DNA from: Siderastrea siderea
Lineage: Eukaryota > Cnidaria > Anthozoa > Scleractinia > Rhizangiidae
Length of the DNA: 64,000 bases
Direction of reading: 5' to 3'
Assembly: GCA_964030785.1 (NCBI GenBank)
Contig: OZ034971.1
Coordinates: 36,441,804 to 36,505,803, forward strand
The notes below the pieces were generated by a model that did no database searches, was not told the origin of the DNA, and was given only the letters and a program-made list of their open reading frames with translations. Numbering within the stretch: position 1 is the first letter of the stretch; each line of letters opens with the position of its first letter. The position numbers and the translations under genes were made by a program. This document shows positions 1 to 13,400 of this stretch, piece after piece.

Positions 1-198
1 TGAGCTATAGAGGAAGAGACTTGCTTATAATGAGGAGGGAGGGGTGGGGAGAGGAGGGCCTGAGCTGAGTGAGATATGTTTCAAGAGAAATGTCCCTTGG
101 ATCCTGGAGGAGGGGTAAATGGTTGGGTAGGAGGGGAGCCCCACTCTCAGATCAACCTTTTACTTCTACTTTTGTCTGATCCTCGGCATAAAGAAGTC

Positions 199-1764
199 TC
201 ATGCTTCGAGAATATTATTTCTTACCTTGCTTTCTCTGTCGTGGCTTTCAAATTGTCCACTAATTAACTTTTCCACATGTACTTTCAAAACATCTTTTGA
301 ACTGCCTTTTAAGTCATACAATGCTAAGCTGTGATGCAAGTTACCCTCCCTCTCATGGGACATCAATGCCCATGCTAGTAGATGTTGGGGTGGCATATAG
401 GTGCGATGAAAAGTCACATGGTATACTGTACCAGACGTTTGCAGACTCTTTGCATTGTGAAGATAGTGCTGCAGATATGCCAAGCATGGGTATACACCCC
501 CCTGATGCATCAGTCCAAATACAGTACAGCCAAGTATGTTCCAGATAAGCCAGGAAAGTAATGCCAGGGGGGTGACAGATGATCCTTTTAAGCACCGGGC
601 AAAAAGGATAACAAGTGGGAGTAGAACAGGGCTAATAAATCGTGGTTCTTGATGTGGTATAAATGACAACAATACGATGGAAGCCACAATGCTGCACAAA
701 AGCAAACTCCAAATAAACTGTGCTTTATAATCATCATCAATCAGAATGTCTTTGTCCTTGCAAAGTTTTCTCATACTAAGTAGAACTTTTGCATAGTCTA
801 TAAACTTTCTTCTAATTAAAAGATAGGCAATAACTGTGTATAAACCTAGTGCCATAGGTCCAAACAAAAGTGGCAAATTAACTGTAAAGTGCATAAACCT
901 TGGATGAAGACCATGTTCTCTCAGTGAACTTGTGTCCAAGTTGTACAAGATGAAGTTAAGTGGAGTGAGAACAATTTCTCCTCTGTGTAAGTAACCATAG
1001 TAACAAGAGTCAACCAACGTTAGAATAATCATTGCCACAACACCACCCAGTCCAACAAAAGCACACTGTGCTAACATGTGTCTTATAAGTGCCACAACTT
1101 TCTTTTGGAATGTCCATTTTAGGGTAAAAATGTCCACAAACCACCAAAGCAATGGAACACACGCGAAGGCCACAAAAGTGGGGCGGATCCATATTCCCAG
1201 AGTAACAAGAGTCCCCATCAAAACGTACCGCAGATAGTCCGTTTTTGAGCGAGTGATATTCCCGTTTGACATCGAGGATATCACCAACAGGAGCAGGAGC
1301 GCAAACAAAATGGACTCAGCAGTGTTGGAAAAGGTTCGCGTGTAGAAAACTAGAGTGACGAAAGAGGAACCGAAAAAACAAAGCGGTGGAGCTGGATCCA
1401 TACGAAGGTGATGACAAATTTTATAAACTGCAAAATCGATCATCAGCGATGCAAAAGTCATGAATAGCCTAGGAGCCACAATGAGAATTCTTGAGGTGAT
1501 GGTGCTCGCCACGAAGGAAAGTTTCAAAACGTAGAAAGGAACGCCAGTAAAAACGTACGGAAAGACAGGAGAACGAACGGGAAAACCCTTGTTCCATTCC
1601 CACGTTCTTGTGTGTCTGTATCCAAATATATCACCCGCAGTGATTTCTGTTGCTTGAAAAAACTCATCTGGGTAGATATAGCCCGTTTGTGGGAGGAGAA
1701 CCCAGAGAAAACGGAAGACAACTGCAGTTAACCAAATGTACAACAGTAAGTTACTGGCCGCCAT
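199..1764 (-). CDS. PIGZ: GPI mannosyltransferase 4 (PIG-Z / SMP3 family), single exon
   Basis: Intact 521-residue frame from an ATG to a stop, with no intron. The family (glycosyltransferase 22) adds a fourth, side-branch mannose to the GPI anchor core in the ER lumen, using dolichol-phosphate-mannose. Seen: an N-terminal hydrophobic segment, then YPDEFFQ at about residues 31-37, which is the acidic luminal-loop motif of GT22 enzymes. Many membrane segments follow, with PHQEPRF at about 370-376 (the HQEPRF signature) and a TYMPPQHLL stretch near 455-463, all expected of PIG-Z. The length is slightly below that of vertebrate PIG-Z. It lies downstream of the granulin gene on the same strand, with about 2.5 kb between them. 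PIG-B or ALG12 would be the alternative GT22 members, but the order and spacing of motifs fit PIG-Z best. Confidence 0.9.
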   Translation of the reverse strand: MAASNLLLYIWLTAVVFRFLWVLLPQTGYIYPDEFFQATEITAGDIFGYRHTRTWEWNKGFPVRSPVFPYVFTGVPFYVLKLSFVASTITSRILIVAPRLFMTFASLMIDFAVYKICHHLRMDPAPPLCFFGSSFVTLVFYTRTFSNTAESILFALLLLLVISSMSNGNITRSKTDYLRYVLMGTLVTLGIWIRPTFVAFACVPLLWWFVDIFTLKWTFQKKVVALIRHMLAQCAFVGLGGVVAMIILTLVDSCYYGYLHRGEIVLTPLNFILYNLDTSSLREHGLHPRFMHFTVNLPLLFGPMALGLYTVIAYLLIRRKFIDYAKVLLSMRKLCKDKDILIDDDYKAQFIWSLLLCSIVASIVLLSFIPHQEPRFISPVLLPLVILFARCLKGSSVTPLALLSWLIWNILGCTVFGLMHQGGVYPCLAYLQHYLHNAKSLQTSGTVYHVTFHRTYMPPQHLLAWALMSHEREGNLHHSLALYDLKGSSKDVLKVHVEKLISGQFESHDRESKVRNNILEA

Positions 1765-2153
1765 TTTGGGTTGCTTGAGCCGGTGTTCTGGCCATCAGCG
1801 GTCAGCGGCCGAATGCTTCATGTAAGTTCTAACGTAAACTCTCCTGTACGCTGTCTGGGTTTCCGGTGGTTGTATTATTCCATGTAAGTGGTCTGAATGC
1901 TATCCTGTGGCCCAGCTTACGTAGTGCAAATTGTGTTCTAACTTTTGAGGTTGATGGTGGAATCGATAAGTGTGACCCTCAAAATTAACGAACTGTGCTG
2001 TTCAGTATGCTACACAAGATGGAGACTGCTTGCAGTCCGTGTTTTCTTCAACTTTTAAGTAACTTATTTCTGTTTAAATATTAGTATTTTAGTATTGTTA
2101 TTTAAATTTTATCTTGTTATATTTTCACAGTGCCCTATTAAAAACCACCTTGC

Positions 2154-2258
2154 GTGATATAGGCCATCTGTGTAAGAGTCGCATTATTATTATTATTGTT
2201 ATATTATTATTATATTATATTATTATTATGATATAGGCCATCTGTGTAAGAGTCGCAA

Positions 2259-2315
<57 letters not shown>
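2154..2315. repeat. ATT microsatellite with duplicated flanking tag
   Basis: A 28-bp tag beginning GATATAGGCCATCTGTG occurs at about 2154 and again at about 2229. Each copy is followed by an (ATT)n run, and the second run is longer and nearly pure to about 2313. This resembles a retroposon tail that slipped or duplicated. Confidence 0.8.
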
Positions 2316-2316
<1 letters not shown>

Positions 2317-3011
2317 ATCCCAACCTCAAACAAGCGCGTTCGCAAAAAGTCGCGGTGTCCAGTGTGTCGTCAAGCGTTACTTCGAGGGACAAACGGGAGA
2401 AAAACGGACTGTAAGCCCGGCTGTAAGCAGTCTACACATGGTGGTTCTACTTTACAGTCTGTGGATGAAATCCTGACCATTTAAATGAAAGCCACGGAGC
2501 ATCAGTTTCCTGTGGTTTCAATTACAGTCCTGTGCAGTGCGCCTCTAGTTTCTGAGTTACTTTCCAACAGTTCAAAATCAAAATTGACAAGTGACATAAC
2601 AAAGAGGCAAAGCATCTAAAGAAACTCATTTTTAATTAACATTTTTTGTTACCATTTTCCTTAGAAAATTAGCATTTTCTTTCACCATTTTCCTTAGAAA
2701 AAAATTAAAATATCCCTACATGTTTATTCTAATCTTACACTTTGTTACTTTCAAGTATGGAAAAAGGGGTAATAAAATGGGCAAAAAGCAGTCTTGCATG
2801 AAAAAGAAAGAGGACTCACCCCAAACTACAAAAAAGCTGAAACAAGGACATAGCATATTCTCATTAAGTTAGTAAAAAAAATTCGTTAGCCGTAAATTAT
2901 TTTACCCTCCAAAAACTTTTTTATCGCCTCAGAGTAAATATTACTTCAAAAGACGATAGCTAAATCGCTACTTAACCAAAAGAAAAAATCAACATAAAAT
3001 CACAGATGGCT

Positions 3012-3375
3012 AAAGGGCCGATTACATGGCGAACTTCAGCCAGGGCATAAATTTCGGTCCGCCCGGTGGACGAGAATTTTCTTGCAATTACATAGCGAAT
3101 TTCAGCACGGGCACAATGTTCAAGATTGGCGTCGGGAAAACTTGCAGGAAAGCGTTTCACATTCTAAAAACAAACGCTGCGCGTGCTCAAGTTCGTATTT
3201 TAGTCCGGGCTGAATTTTGAGTGCGATTACGAGGTTTTCAGCCCGTTTGACCGAGACTTCAGCCCAGGCTGAAACTTTCTACATGTAATCGCAAACGTCT
3301 TTTTCAGAAGATTTGTTCAGGAAGCCGAGATAAAATCTCTGCCCGGGCTGAAATTCGTCATATGATCGACCCCTT
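3012..3375. mobile_element. MITE, ~360 bp, imperfect terminal inverted repeats
   Basis: The left end AAGGGCCGATTACATGGCGA is matched imperfectly by the reverse complement of the right end (AAGGGGTCGATCATATGACG). The inverted similarity runs on through a GAA(C/T)TTCAGCC motif for about 40 bp. The interior carries further GCCCGGGCTGAAATT-type repeats. No transposase is present. The exact ends and target duplication are uncertain. Confidence 0.65.
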
Positions 3376-4249
3376 ACCAGGATAAATTTTAAGTTTTTTT
3401 ATTTTTTTTTAGTCGTTTGGAGTTTTTTTTTTTAACGAAAACTTTGCTAATGTGTTAAATCAAAATATAACAACTTCAAAAATTAAGGTTTAAATAAAAT
3501 TAAATTGGAGTATCTCTTGAAGAATACTGTGACATAAAAGCGTTCGGGCACGATAAGGGGAGTTATAAAAAAAACGGGTCTTGGATTATATTGCGGACGC
3601 CGACGAAAACAGAAAAAAAGTCCGTGTACACGGTGTGTCCGTACTAAGCGGCTACCTTAAGAAAACAAACAAAAACATGCGTGGGTTGATCCAAGAAAAA
3701 AAGTATGCGTAACAACGAAGTGTCCGCAAAGTGGCGTTAAATCTGCTAGAGAGAGAGGGGGGTACATAAAAGAAAATCTTACTAGCTTTGAACCCAAAGT
3801 TGCCACTTGCAGGCAAGAACCCAGAAGAAATATTCTCCAAATAAATTCATTATTCCATGCTCACAGTAACCTTGGTTAGTTTAAGGTTATTTTAACTACT
3901 TACAGACTACAATCAACTTTCGAAATTTACGGTTAACCTTCAAACTTTCAGTCTACAAAGTAAGCACTAGAGTAAAAATTCAAGGGTTTACAGTTATTTC
4001 CAAAGTCGCATTATTTAACTGGTCATTCCCAGGTCCTTTAAGCCTCATTTTCGAAGCGAGGCTAGGTGCAAGATCTCCCAAATGAACATCAGTTCTAATT
4101 TGGAGGTGAAAACTGGTTTTGTATAAAAGACTGCAACTGGCCTCACTTTGAAAAAGAAGCTAAGGAAGTTCCGATGTGTTTTTTTTCCGTTTGCCTCGTC
4201 ATTGCCAGTCCGCGATAAGCTGATCCTTACACTTAACGGGTGCTTCCAA

Positions 4250-4424
4250 TCACAGCCAATCAGCATCTTCTACAGGGTTCCCATTATCGGTGCGCCCGGG
4301 AGTAAACCGGAGCTTCTCTTCCAAGTCAACCTTTTGGGTCTTTTTGCGGTGAGCGAATTTCGTCTTTTTCAGCATCGGAATGCGCACACTGCCAGCGACA
4401 CAAGTCTGGGAGGCCAAATCACAT
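4250..4424 (-). CDS. Granulin precursor last coding exon and C-terminal tail
   Basis: Acceptor TTCATGCAG; 175 nt ending in TGA. Joined to the previous donor it reads [21 protein letters not shown] and so completes the final granulin. It then ends in a basic, cysteine-free tail ([19 protein letters not shown]...DADWL). The RIPMLKK stretch matches the inter-module linker motif, supporting the assignment. Confidence 0.82.
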
Positions 4425-7400
4425 CTGCATGAACAAATCAAATAAAAGCAAGAAAATATGTTATAAGTTCGTTACAACTGAAGAAACTGTACGCTCTTGG
4501 CGTGAAGTATAAGTCATTTGTCCTGTATTTCTAGCAGCTCTTCCATTCACAACCATACGACTCCTATCCTTACGCCTTAAAGGCACAATATCCCGGCTGA
4601 TGCATTGTGCTTCCTCGAAATCCTGCACTTTATCCCCAAAATACTTGTTCTGTTTGCTCTGTATAATCGGTCAATCCAATTTAGTTTCACATGGAAAAGA
4701 CAGACCATTTCGCGTTCCATTCTTGTTGGCTCCCGCCTCTTTGCCATTTCTCGATCGCAAAATATTACGCGATGTCTTCTTGGGGATCAAGCTTCCCGCT
4801 CTCTCTTTTTCCGCTTTCTGTACACTTCCCGCCCTTATTCCCCCGGATCCTCCCCCCCCCCCCCCCTTATTGCCCTCAAGAACGTTTTAAATACAAGGTC
4901 TTTTGTAAAATTCAGCGACTTTTAAAAACTGTGCAGACTTAAAACGTTTCACTCAGATTGGTTTTCACGAACAGCAACTCAATAGCAAAATGCCTCGTTT
5001 TCAGAGGTAAAAAGCAATTGGGAGTAGCCCAGTCGTGCGAAGGAACTGATCACCCCAGGACAACAAGCTTGATCATCAACCGAATTGATCAACCGAATTG
5101 ATCATCAACCGAATGGGAAGAAATAGATGCCGTTACCTGTATCCAGAAGGACAGCAGTGTTCTCTGTCCTCACAGCAAACGGCTTTCGGCAAAGGACAGC
5201 AGCCATATCGTTCATCGGACAGTTCACAGCAAGTCTCGTAATCGAGGCACTCCGAGCCATCCGGGCACTCAATGTAACTCAGCAAACCATCTATATAAAG
5301 AAAATCCCTTAAGAAAATGGTGGAGGACGAGAAGGATCATGTCGTGTGCTAACTTGTCCTCACTAATGTGAAGGTCCCCAGAAGGGATCTTCAACCCTGT
5401 CATCCCGAACAATAACTCACTCAATCCCATAATCGTGACAGTGCTTTAATTTCGCGAAAATGACATCGGCGTATTTCACAAGCTTTAATTTTGGCAGGGG
5501 AAAATGGTCGTAAGCTCTTGTTCTTTATGCTTTTGCTTTCACTTCTAATCTTCCAGCTTAATACGCCATTTACCACTAAATACTATGTCTACCCAAAAAT
5601 AAAGGAACTCAAATGATCGGATGATGCTCATTATACACTTGTTTATTTTCTTAGTTCTAACGTTTTAACAGGGTGTTGAATTTAACAACAACATAATTTA
5701 TAAGTGGTATAACGGCAACAATCGCATCACCGTCATTGATCCCCCTTATTCCCGGCTTTCTGCCGGAGACAAACTTGGGCAAACATTTGACCCTTTTCGT
5801 CTCACGGGAACATTTGAGCATTCTAGCCGATTTCAAGTTATTTACGACAGTCCTTCGGGTTCAGTTTAGATGAAATTAACTCTGTTCATGTCCAAGACGG
5901 ACCAAAAGGTTTGCAAAACATTGCCCATCAGATCATGAACTCTGGCAACCTCGTTCCCAGGGTCCTCTCTCTTCCTCCATCGAGAAAGTACCCTGGTTTC
6001 GGCTGGTCACGTGTCTCCCTTAAGCAAACAGCTCCCCACCAGGGTGGACTCGCTTTTCTTCAAGAAGCGAAGGGAAAAGCGAATGCAAATCTTTTCAAAC
6101 TCGCACGAACACAGAGGAATGGAAGTCATTAGCTCACTTTTTTCAAAGACAGGGACGCTGAAAAAATCTACAGTCTACTATCTGCGGCGTTTCAGAACCA
6201 CAAATAATGCAGATTTCCCATCAACAAAATATTTTATGGTAGGCTCGATCTGTTTTGAATTTGCCGAAGGCGTTTGATAAGAAATCGAAGCTGCTCGTAT
6301 TGCCCGAACAAAATGTCACGCACTCATTTGTTTGCTATATATTTTATTTATTGGCCTAATAATGCAAGTAAAATTCTGATAATAAAATCCCACGCTGCAC
6401 TTGTGTATTTTTATCTGCAAGCTTCAATGTAAAGGTATAATCCTGCAGACCAGAGTACAGCCTTCTTGTCAACAAAGCTCTTAATTATAAATGTTATTTA
6501 GCTTAGCACATTTTTCATTTTGTCATGTAACTGTTTTGTGGTGAAAAAAGTTAGATTTTTTTTCGGTCAATCGGCGGTGTGAGAGCAATTTCGCCTACTC
6601 GACAGGAATAAAACAAATTACCTTCAAATTCTTACAAGAACGGTGGTTTCAGTCGGTTGGCGCGCCGTATTTAACCTGATTCTACCATCGCGCCGTTTGT
6701 CTGTCTTGTGTACGGTTGCCGAAAATTCTGCTGCTCCTTGGAGATGCCAAAAATAAATTAGTCCTTCCTAATCCTTGACACTCCATTTCATTTCGAGCTC
6801 CGTAAAGCATAAAGCCGACGGCTCTCCTTGTTGTAAATTTGCTATGTTGTGACTCGTGCCGGCTTCCGTTGACTATGGCGATGGTTTAATAGCGACAGTG
6901 TTTTGAAATTCAGAGACTTGTAAACGTGTTTTTCTGAGTCGAAAATAACATGGACCGCTTCGATGTCGAACGTTCGTATGTAATGAAGAAATACTTGTCT
7001 ATAAAAGGAGTTCTTATCACCACAAATATTCCTGAAAAAGCTTACATCACCTCCGGTACTTTCCACCATTCTGACCCTAGTGACAATCTTACACTCTGCT
7101 ACCCCTCCCCTGTAGCACATTCTTGTTAGCACCCAGATTTTGGGTGCCACGTGACCAGCCGAAACCAGGGTACTTTCTCGAGGGAGGAAGAGAAAGGACC
7201 CTGGGTACGAGGTTGGAACTCTGGACCATGTTCATCCGGGCAAGTCACACCACGGACTGACGTCATCCACGCGTATCACCTAAAAGACCGTGGGCAAGGA
7301 CCAATCACAGTACACGCAGTATTTGCATAATTATATAACCCATAGTCTTCAAAAACTCTATCGACTTACTCTTAGCGACGCTACATGCAAGAAAAATATT

Positions 7401-10400
7401 TTAATATCGTACAAAATGATAAAGTGGGTATATTAATCTTAAGGACGTTCGCGCTCATTGTTTGTGCGCTTCCTTACTGCGCACGTAATTCACGTCGCAA
7501 TGTCATGCCACGTCATGCATCGAGCGCGCGCACTGAGTAAGAAATATAGACAGATACAGTGGTGGTGGGTATTTTTGGACCTATAAACGTGCTTAACTCT
7601 TTCGAATGCACGGTGACTCCATTCTTTTTTTCGATAAATCACATCCTTTACTGGTTCTCTGCATTTTGTCCAAAAACAAAAAAATTCTGAACGTGAGAAG
7701 TTTTAATTTTATTGCTTTCTCTACCTGAAGAAACGATATTACAAGCAAAAATGTACTAAATAGGCCTATTTGCAATGAAATGAATAAATAAGCATTGTCT
7801 GGAGTCCTCCACATAACTTATCTTAATCCTTGAAGCAAGAAAGCCGATTTCGCCTTCCATAACCAAAACTTCTAAAAACACAGCATTTCCAACACGCTTT
7901 ATTTCCGAGACGAGCACGGTGACCCCCGAATTTTTTTTCTTTTCTGACATGGGTTAGTCATTATCTAAGGACAGCAAAAGTTTGGAAAAAATCTGAACGT
8001 GGGAAGATTTGGGCGCGAACGTCCTTAAGTACACAGGTACATACCAAACCAGTGGATATTGTTTTTCGCACGCTCTGATTGGCTACTTAAACTCGGAATA
8101 GTATCTGCTATTGACCTCCACTTCGGTGAATAACCGTTAAATAAATTTTAAAAGTCGGTGTAATATTGTGCAAATTTACACGTAAAACGTCGCCGGAAAG
8201 TGATTTAATTACAGCCACAAATACGAGAATAACGACTACAGCAACCTTTATTTATACACGGTGTGTGTTTAATCCACGGGCTTGTGGGGCTGTTTGTACA
8301 AAACAAATATTTACAAAGAAATGGGAAATTTAACATAACAATTGAGAATTCCAACTGGCTGGAGGCAGACCAGTTGGCTATCTATACAAGCACGGCCGAG
8401 GAGTTGAACTCAGGACTACCGAGAAATAACTCCAAATAGTGGCCAGAAGACAGGGATTTGAAAGTCGGGGCGACCGAATTGAAATCCAGCACCCTAAACC
8501 TCTCGGCAATATTTCCTCCATAGAAGGCAAAATTATATGCTACTACGTTAATTATTAAGTGATGCTAATTACAATTTGGTTTTGTTAAAATACCTGACTC
8601 CATCCTGACAGCTGGAATATTGTCTACCATGCTGGCCTTTTTCCCTTGTTTGTCGCATTTACCTAACACGAACAAATCGACTGTTTTATCACTGATTTTA
8701 CTGCTATCATGACATTTTACTTCTATCTTTATATTTGATTATTTCATTTATTCTCATTACCTGTACGTTTGACCACATAGTGATATCGTTAGGAGAAATA
8801 AGATGCTAGTTACCATTGAGGATAAGAGGGTTAATGGGATATTGTGAGGAGAAATTGAATGCTTGTCACTATACTGGAAGTAAAACCTCGCCTTAGGCTA
8901 CCATGTTATTAACAATACGACCAATTTAGTGTTGAGGTAACTTTATTTCTTGTGGCCCCAGCAAACGCTCAGTCATTTTCTTATCTGGAACCCCACTTAT
9001 CCGACCACCTAGATAACCCGAGCGACACAGAGGGCTCCTTCTGAGAGAGGTGCCTTTTTCATGCTCGCAGTAAACATATGTACTTAAGGGTACACATTTA
9101 TTTTAGTACTTTATTGAGCCTGAAATAATTATTGTCACGTGAAAGGGTAAACAGCTGACTGTAAGTATCTAAAAAGTTGAAAATATTGGAGCAAATTCAA
9201 CTCAAAATTTACTACAATTTAGAGACAGAAATAAAATTCATGGTAAATGAAAAACAAGAATACCCTGTTTTTAGCTCATGTCTGATGTATATGAAAGGGT
9301 TGCAAGTTTTTGGCTAGGTATATGGAAGGGGTACCACTTTGAAAAGAGTTAGTATACTTTGCATGAATGGGTTAGGAGTTTGAACTTCAGAGTGCAGCCA
9401 GCTCTCATTCTCCAAGGAAACCTCCAAGGAAACCTCCAAGGAAACTGAGTAAGCTTACACCCCGGAGAAAGGGGCTGTTATACGAAATAAGATTGGATAA
9501 ACTAACCTTGCTTCACATCGCAGGCGTAACCTTCAGGACAACAGTGTTTGTCGTCACTGCAGCAGACAGCATTCTCTAAGGGACAGCAGCCGTACGAGCC
9601 AGAGTGCACTTTACAACACGTGCTTCCATTTGGACACTGGTACTTTTTGTCAGGACAGACCACAGAGCCAGGGAATTTGGCAAACGTGATCACACTTTGA
9701 ACAATTTGTTCACTACTCTGGTGGCATGTACCATTGGAGAGACAGGTGTACCCCTTCGGACAGCAATGGTCTTTATCGCTACAGCATGTGGCATCCTCCC
9801 CAAGACAGCAGCCATATTTTCCAGAGGTGGCTCTACAGCAAGTGTAGCCATCGGGACATTCCGACTCACCATCTGGGCAAAAAACAGTGTTCACATCTTT
9901 ACCTACTTTCCCCGCAAGTTGAGTTACTGAAACAACAGTCTGCTCACTGTGGCTTTGGCATTGTCCCGATGATACATTACATGTGTACCCTTCAGGGCAG
10001 CAATGGATTCCATCAATACAGCAAACAGCGTTTGGTAAAGGACAGCAACCCCATACACCTGATGCGAGCTTGCAGCATGTATCACCATCCGGACATTGAG
10101 ATTGACTGTCTGGACAAACAATATTCACTTCAGCTGTTCTCTTTGATGCTGGCATCTTTTTTAACATTCGGGTTGTCTTGATTCCTTTACTACACGTTCC
10201 AGCTGAAACATTGCAGGTGTATCCATTTGGGCAGCAATGCTCTCCATCACTACAGCAAACTGCGTTTGGTAAAGGACAACAACCCCACTGTCCTGATGAA
10301 AGTTTACAGCATGTATTCCCATCTGGGCACTCAGACTGGCCATCAGGACAAAAGATGCTCACTTGGCTTTTCCTCTGTAACGCTGGTATCTTCTCTAACA

Positions 10401-13400
10401 TTGGTACGAGTTTACTTCCTTTACTACACGTTCCAGCTGAAACATCACACGTGTATCCGTTTGGGCAGCAATGCTCTCCATCACTACAACAAACAGCATC
10501 TGGAAGTGGACAACAGCCATACTGACCTGAAGCAAGTTTACAACATGTGTTACCATCTGGGCACTCAGACTGGCCATCAGGACAAATAACATTGCCAACC
10601 TTTACAACTGTCTTTGCCGCTTTCATCTTCTGTAACACTGCTATGTTGTCGAATCCTTTGTAGCAAGTTCCAGCCGAAACATTACAGATGTATCCATATG
10701 GGCAGCAATGTTCTCCATCACTACAACAAACCGCATTTGGAAGTGGACAACAACCCCACTGCCCTGAAGACAACTTACAGCAAGTATTCCCATCTGGACA
10801 CTCAGACTGGCCATCAGGACAAACAACATTACCTTCGCTGACTCCCTTTGATGCTGGCATCTTCTGTAACATTGGTATAAGTTTACTTCCTTTACTACAG
10901 GTTCCCGCTGAAACATTACAGGTGTATCCATTTGGGCAGCAATGCTCTCCATCACTACAACAAACCGCATTTGGAAGTGGACAACAACCCCACTGCCCTG
11001 AAGACAACTTACAGCATGTGTTACCATCTGGACACTCAGACTGGCCATCAGGACAAACAACCATTTTTACAACAGAACGTGATTTCTTACTTAGCACCTT
11101 TTTCAATGCAAGGACTTTCTTGTCTTTAACACACTTTTCAGCTGAGAGATCACACGTGTAACCATGAGGGCAACAATGTTCTCCATCGCTACAACAGACA
11201 GCGTCTGGGGATGGGCAACACCCATATTCGCCAGATTTAAGTTTGCAGCACGTCTCGTTATCTGGACACTGAACTTTATCACCAGGACATATGATACTCT
11301 TCAACCACGCCTTTGTTTTCGATGCTGGCACCTTTTGTAACATCGGTATGCTCTTGGCACCTTTGTTGCAAGTTTCAGCTGAAACATCACAGGTGTACCC
11401 ATCTGGGCAGCAATGCTCTCCATCACTACAGCAAACAGCCTTTGGTAAAGGACAACAACCCCACTGCCCTGATGAAAGTTTACAGCATGTGCTACCATCT
11501 GGGCACTCAGACTGGCCATCGGGACAAACAACACTCACTTCGCTGTTTCCCTTTAATGCTGGCATCTTCTGTAACATTGATATGAGTTTACTTCCTTTAC
11601 TACACGTTCCCTCTGAAACATCACAGGTGTATCCATTTGGGCAGCAATGCTCTCCATCACTACAGCAGACCGCTTTTGGTAAAGGACAACAACCCCACTG
11701 TCCTGAAGAAAGTTTACAGCAAGTGTTACCATCTGGGCATTCAGACTGGCCATCAGGACAAACTATGCTCACTTGGCCTTTTCTCTGTAATACTGGTATC
11801 TTCTCTAACATTGGTATGAGTTTGCTTCCTTTACTACACGTTCCAGCTGAAACATCACAGGTGTATCCATTTGGGCAGCAATGCACTCCATCACTACAGC
11901 AAACAGCCTTTGGTAAAGGACAACAACCCCACTGCCCTGATGAAAGTTTACAGCATGTGCTACCATCTGGGCACTCAGACTGGCCATCGGGACAAACAAC
12001 ACTCACTTCGCTGTTTCCCTTTAATGCTGGCATCTTCTGTAACATTGATATGAGTTTACTTCCTTTACTACACGTTCCCTCTGAAACATCACAGGTGTAT
12101 CCATTTGGGCAGCAATGCTCTCCATCACTACAGCAAACTGCGTTTGGTAAAGGGCAGCAACCCCACTGTCCTGAAGAAAGTTTACAGCATGTGTTACCAT
12201 CTGGGCATTCAGACTGGCCATCAGGACAAACAACATTACTTAGGTTACCTTTACCAATCGCCGCGGACAAAGTAACAAGTAACGATACCCTTTCAGCCTC
12301 TTTCCTGCATGTACCATTTTGAACATTGCAAGTGTATCCATTGGGGCAACAATGCCTCTTGTCTTTACAACAAACTGCTTCTGGAAGAGGGCAGCAACCA
12401 TACCCACCAGAGGCAAGTTCGCAGCATGTCTGGCCATCAGGACACTCAGAGCCATCAGGACAAATGACACTGTTCAGTTTGCTGTCTCTCTTTGATGCTG
12501 GTATCTTCTGTAACATTGGTATCAGTTTACTTCCTTTACTACATGTTCCAGTTGAAACATGACAGGTGTAGCCATTTGGGCAGCAATGCTCTCCATCACT
12601 GCAGCAAACCGCGTTTGGAAGTGGACAACAACCCCACTGCCCTGAAGAAAGTTTACAGCAAGTATTCCCATCTGGACACTCAGACTGGCCATCAGGACAA
12701 ACAACATTACCTTCGCTGACTCCCTTTGATGCTGGCATCTTCTGTAACATTGGTATAAGTTTACTTCCTTTACTACACGTTCCAGCTGAAACATCACAGG
12801 TGTATCCATTTGGGCAGCAATGCTCTCCATCTCTACAGCAAACTGCGTTTGGTAAAGGGCAGCAACCCCACTGTCCTGAAGAAAGTTTACAGCATGTGTT
12901 ACCATCTGGGCATTCAGACTGGCCATCAGGACAAACAACACTCACTTCGCTGTTTCTCTTTGATGCTCGCATCTTCTGTAAAATTGGCACAAGTGTTCTT
13001 CCTTTGCTACAGGTTCCCTCTGAAACATCACAAGTGTATCCATTTGGGCAGCAATGCACTCCATCACTACAGCAAACAGCTTTTGGTAAAGGACAACAAC
13101 CCCACTGTCCTGATGAAAGTTTACAGCATGTATTCCCATCTGGGCACTCAGACTGGCCATCAGGACAAACGATGCTCACTTGGCTTTTCCTCTGTAACGC
13201 TGGTATCTTCTCTAACATTGGTACGAGTTTACTTCCTTTACTACACGTTCCAGCTGAAACATCACACGTGTATCCGTTTGGGCAGCAATGCTCTCCATCA
13301 CTACAGCAAACAGCCTTTGGTAAAGGACAACAACCCCACTGCCCTGACGAAAGTTTACAGCATGTGTTACCATCTGGACACTCAGACTGGCCATCGGGAC

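Larger units (their letters stand above)
1765..4249. other. Intergenic: PIGZ upstream region and granulin 3' flank
   Basis: No host gene seen. The part next to 1765 should hold the PIGZ promoter, but I see no certain core element. It contains an ATT microsatellite with a duplicated 28-bp tag (about 2154-2315), A/T-rich sequence and a MITE at about 3012-3375. No convincing AATAAA was found close below the granulin stop. Confidence 0.6.
5291..9506 (-). other. Granulin intron 3 (4.2 kb), transposon-rich
   Basis: Intron between the giant exon and exon 4. Contents from low to high: a 1.27-kb element with 9-bp target duplication (5946-7215), a TTAA-flanked MITE (7443-8024), a tRNA-derived SINE (about 8290-8527), a fragment of a TTAA MITE (about 8779-8880) and a short tandem CCTCCAAGGAAA repeat near 9415-9445. 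I found no clear extra granulin exon, though a very small one could be missed. Confidence 0.65.

Noticed and set aside
1..198. Short plus-strand frame at the left edge
   Set aside because: Runs into the antisense of the PIGZ 3' end; no motif.
10614..11129. Many 60-140-residue frames on both strands across 9.6-15.5 kb
   Set aside because: Shadow frames of the granulin array; the same repeat read in other phases.
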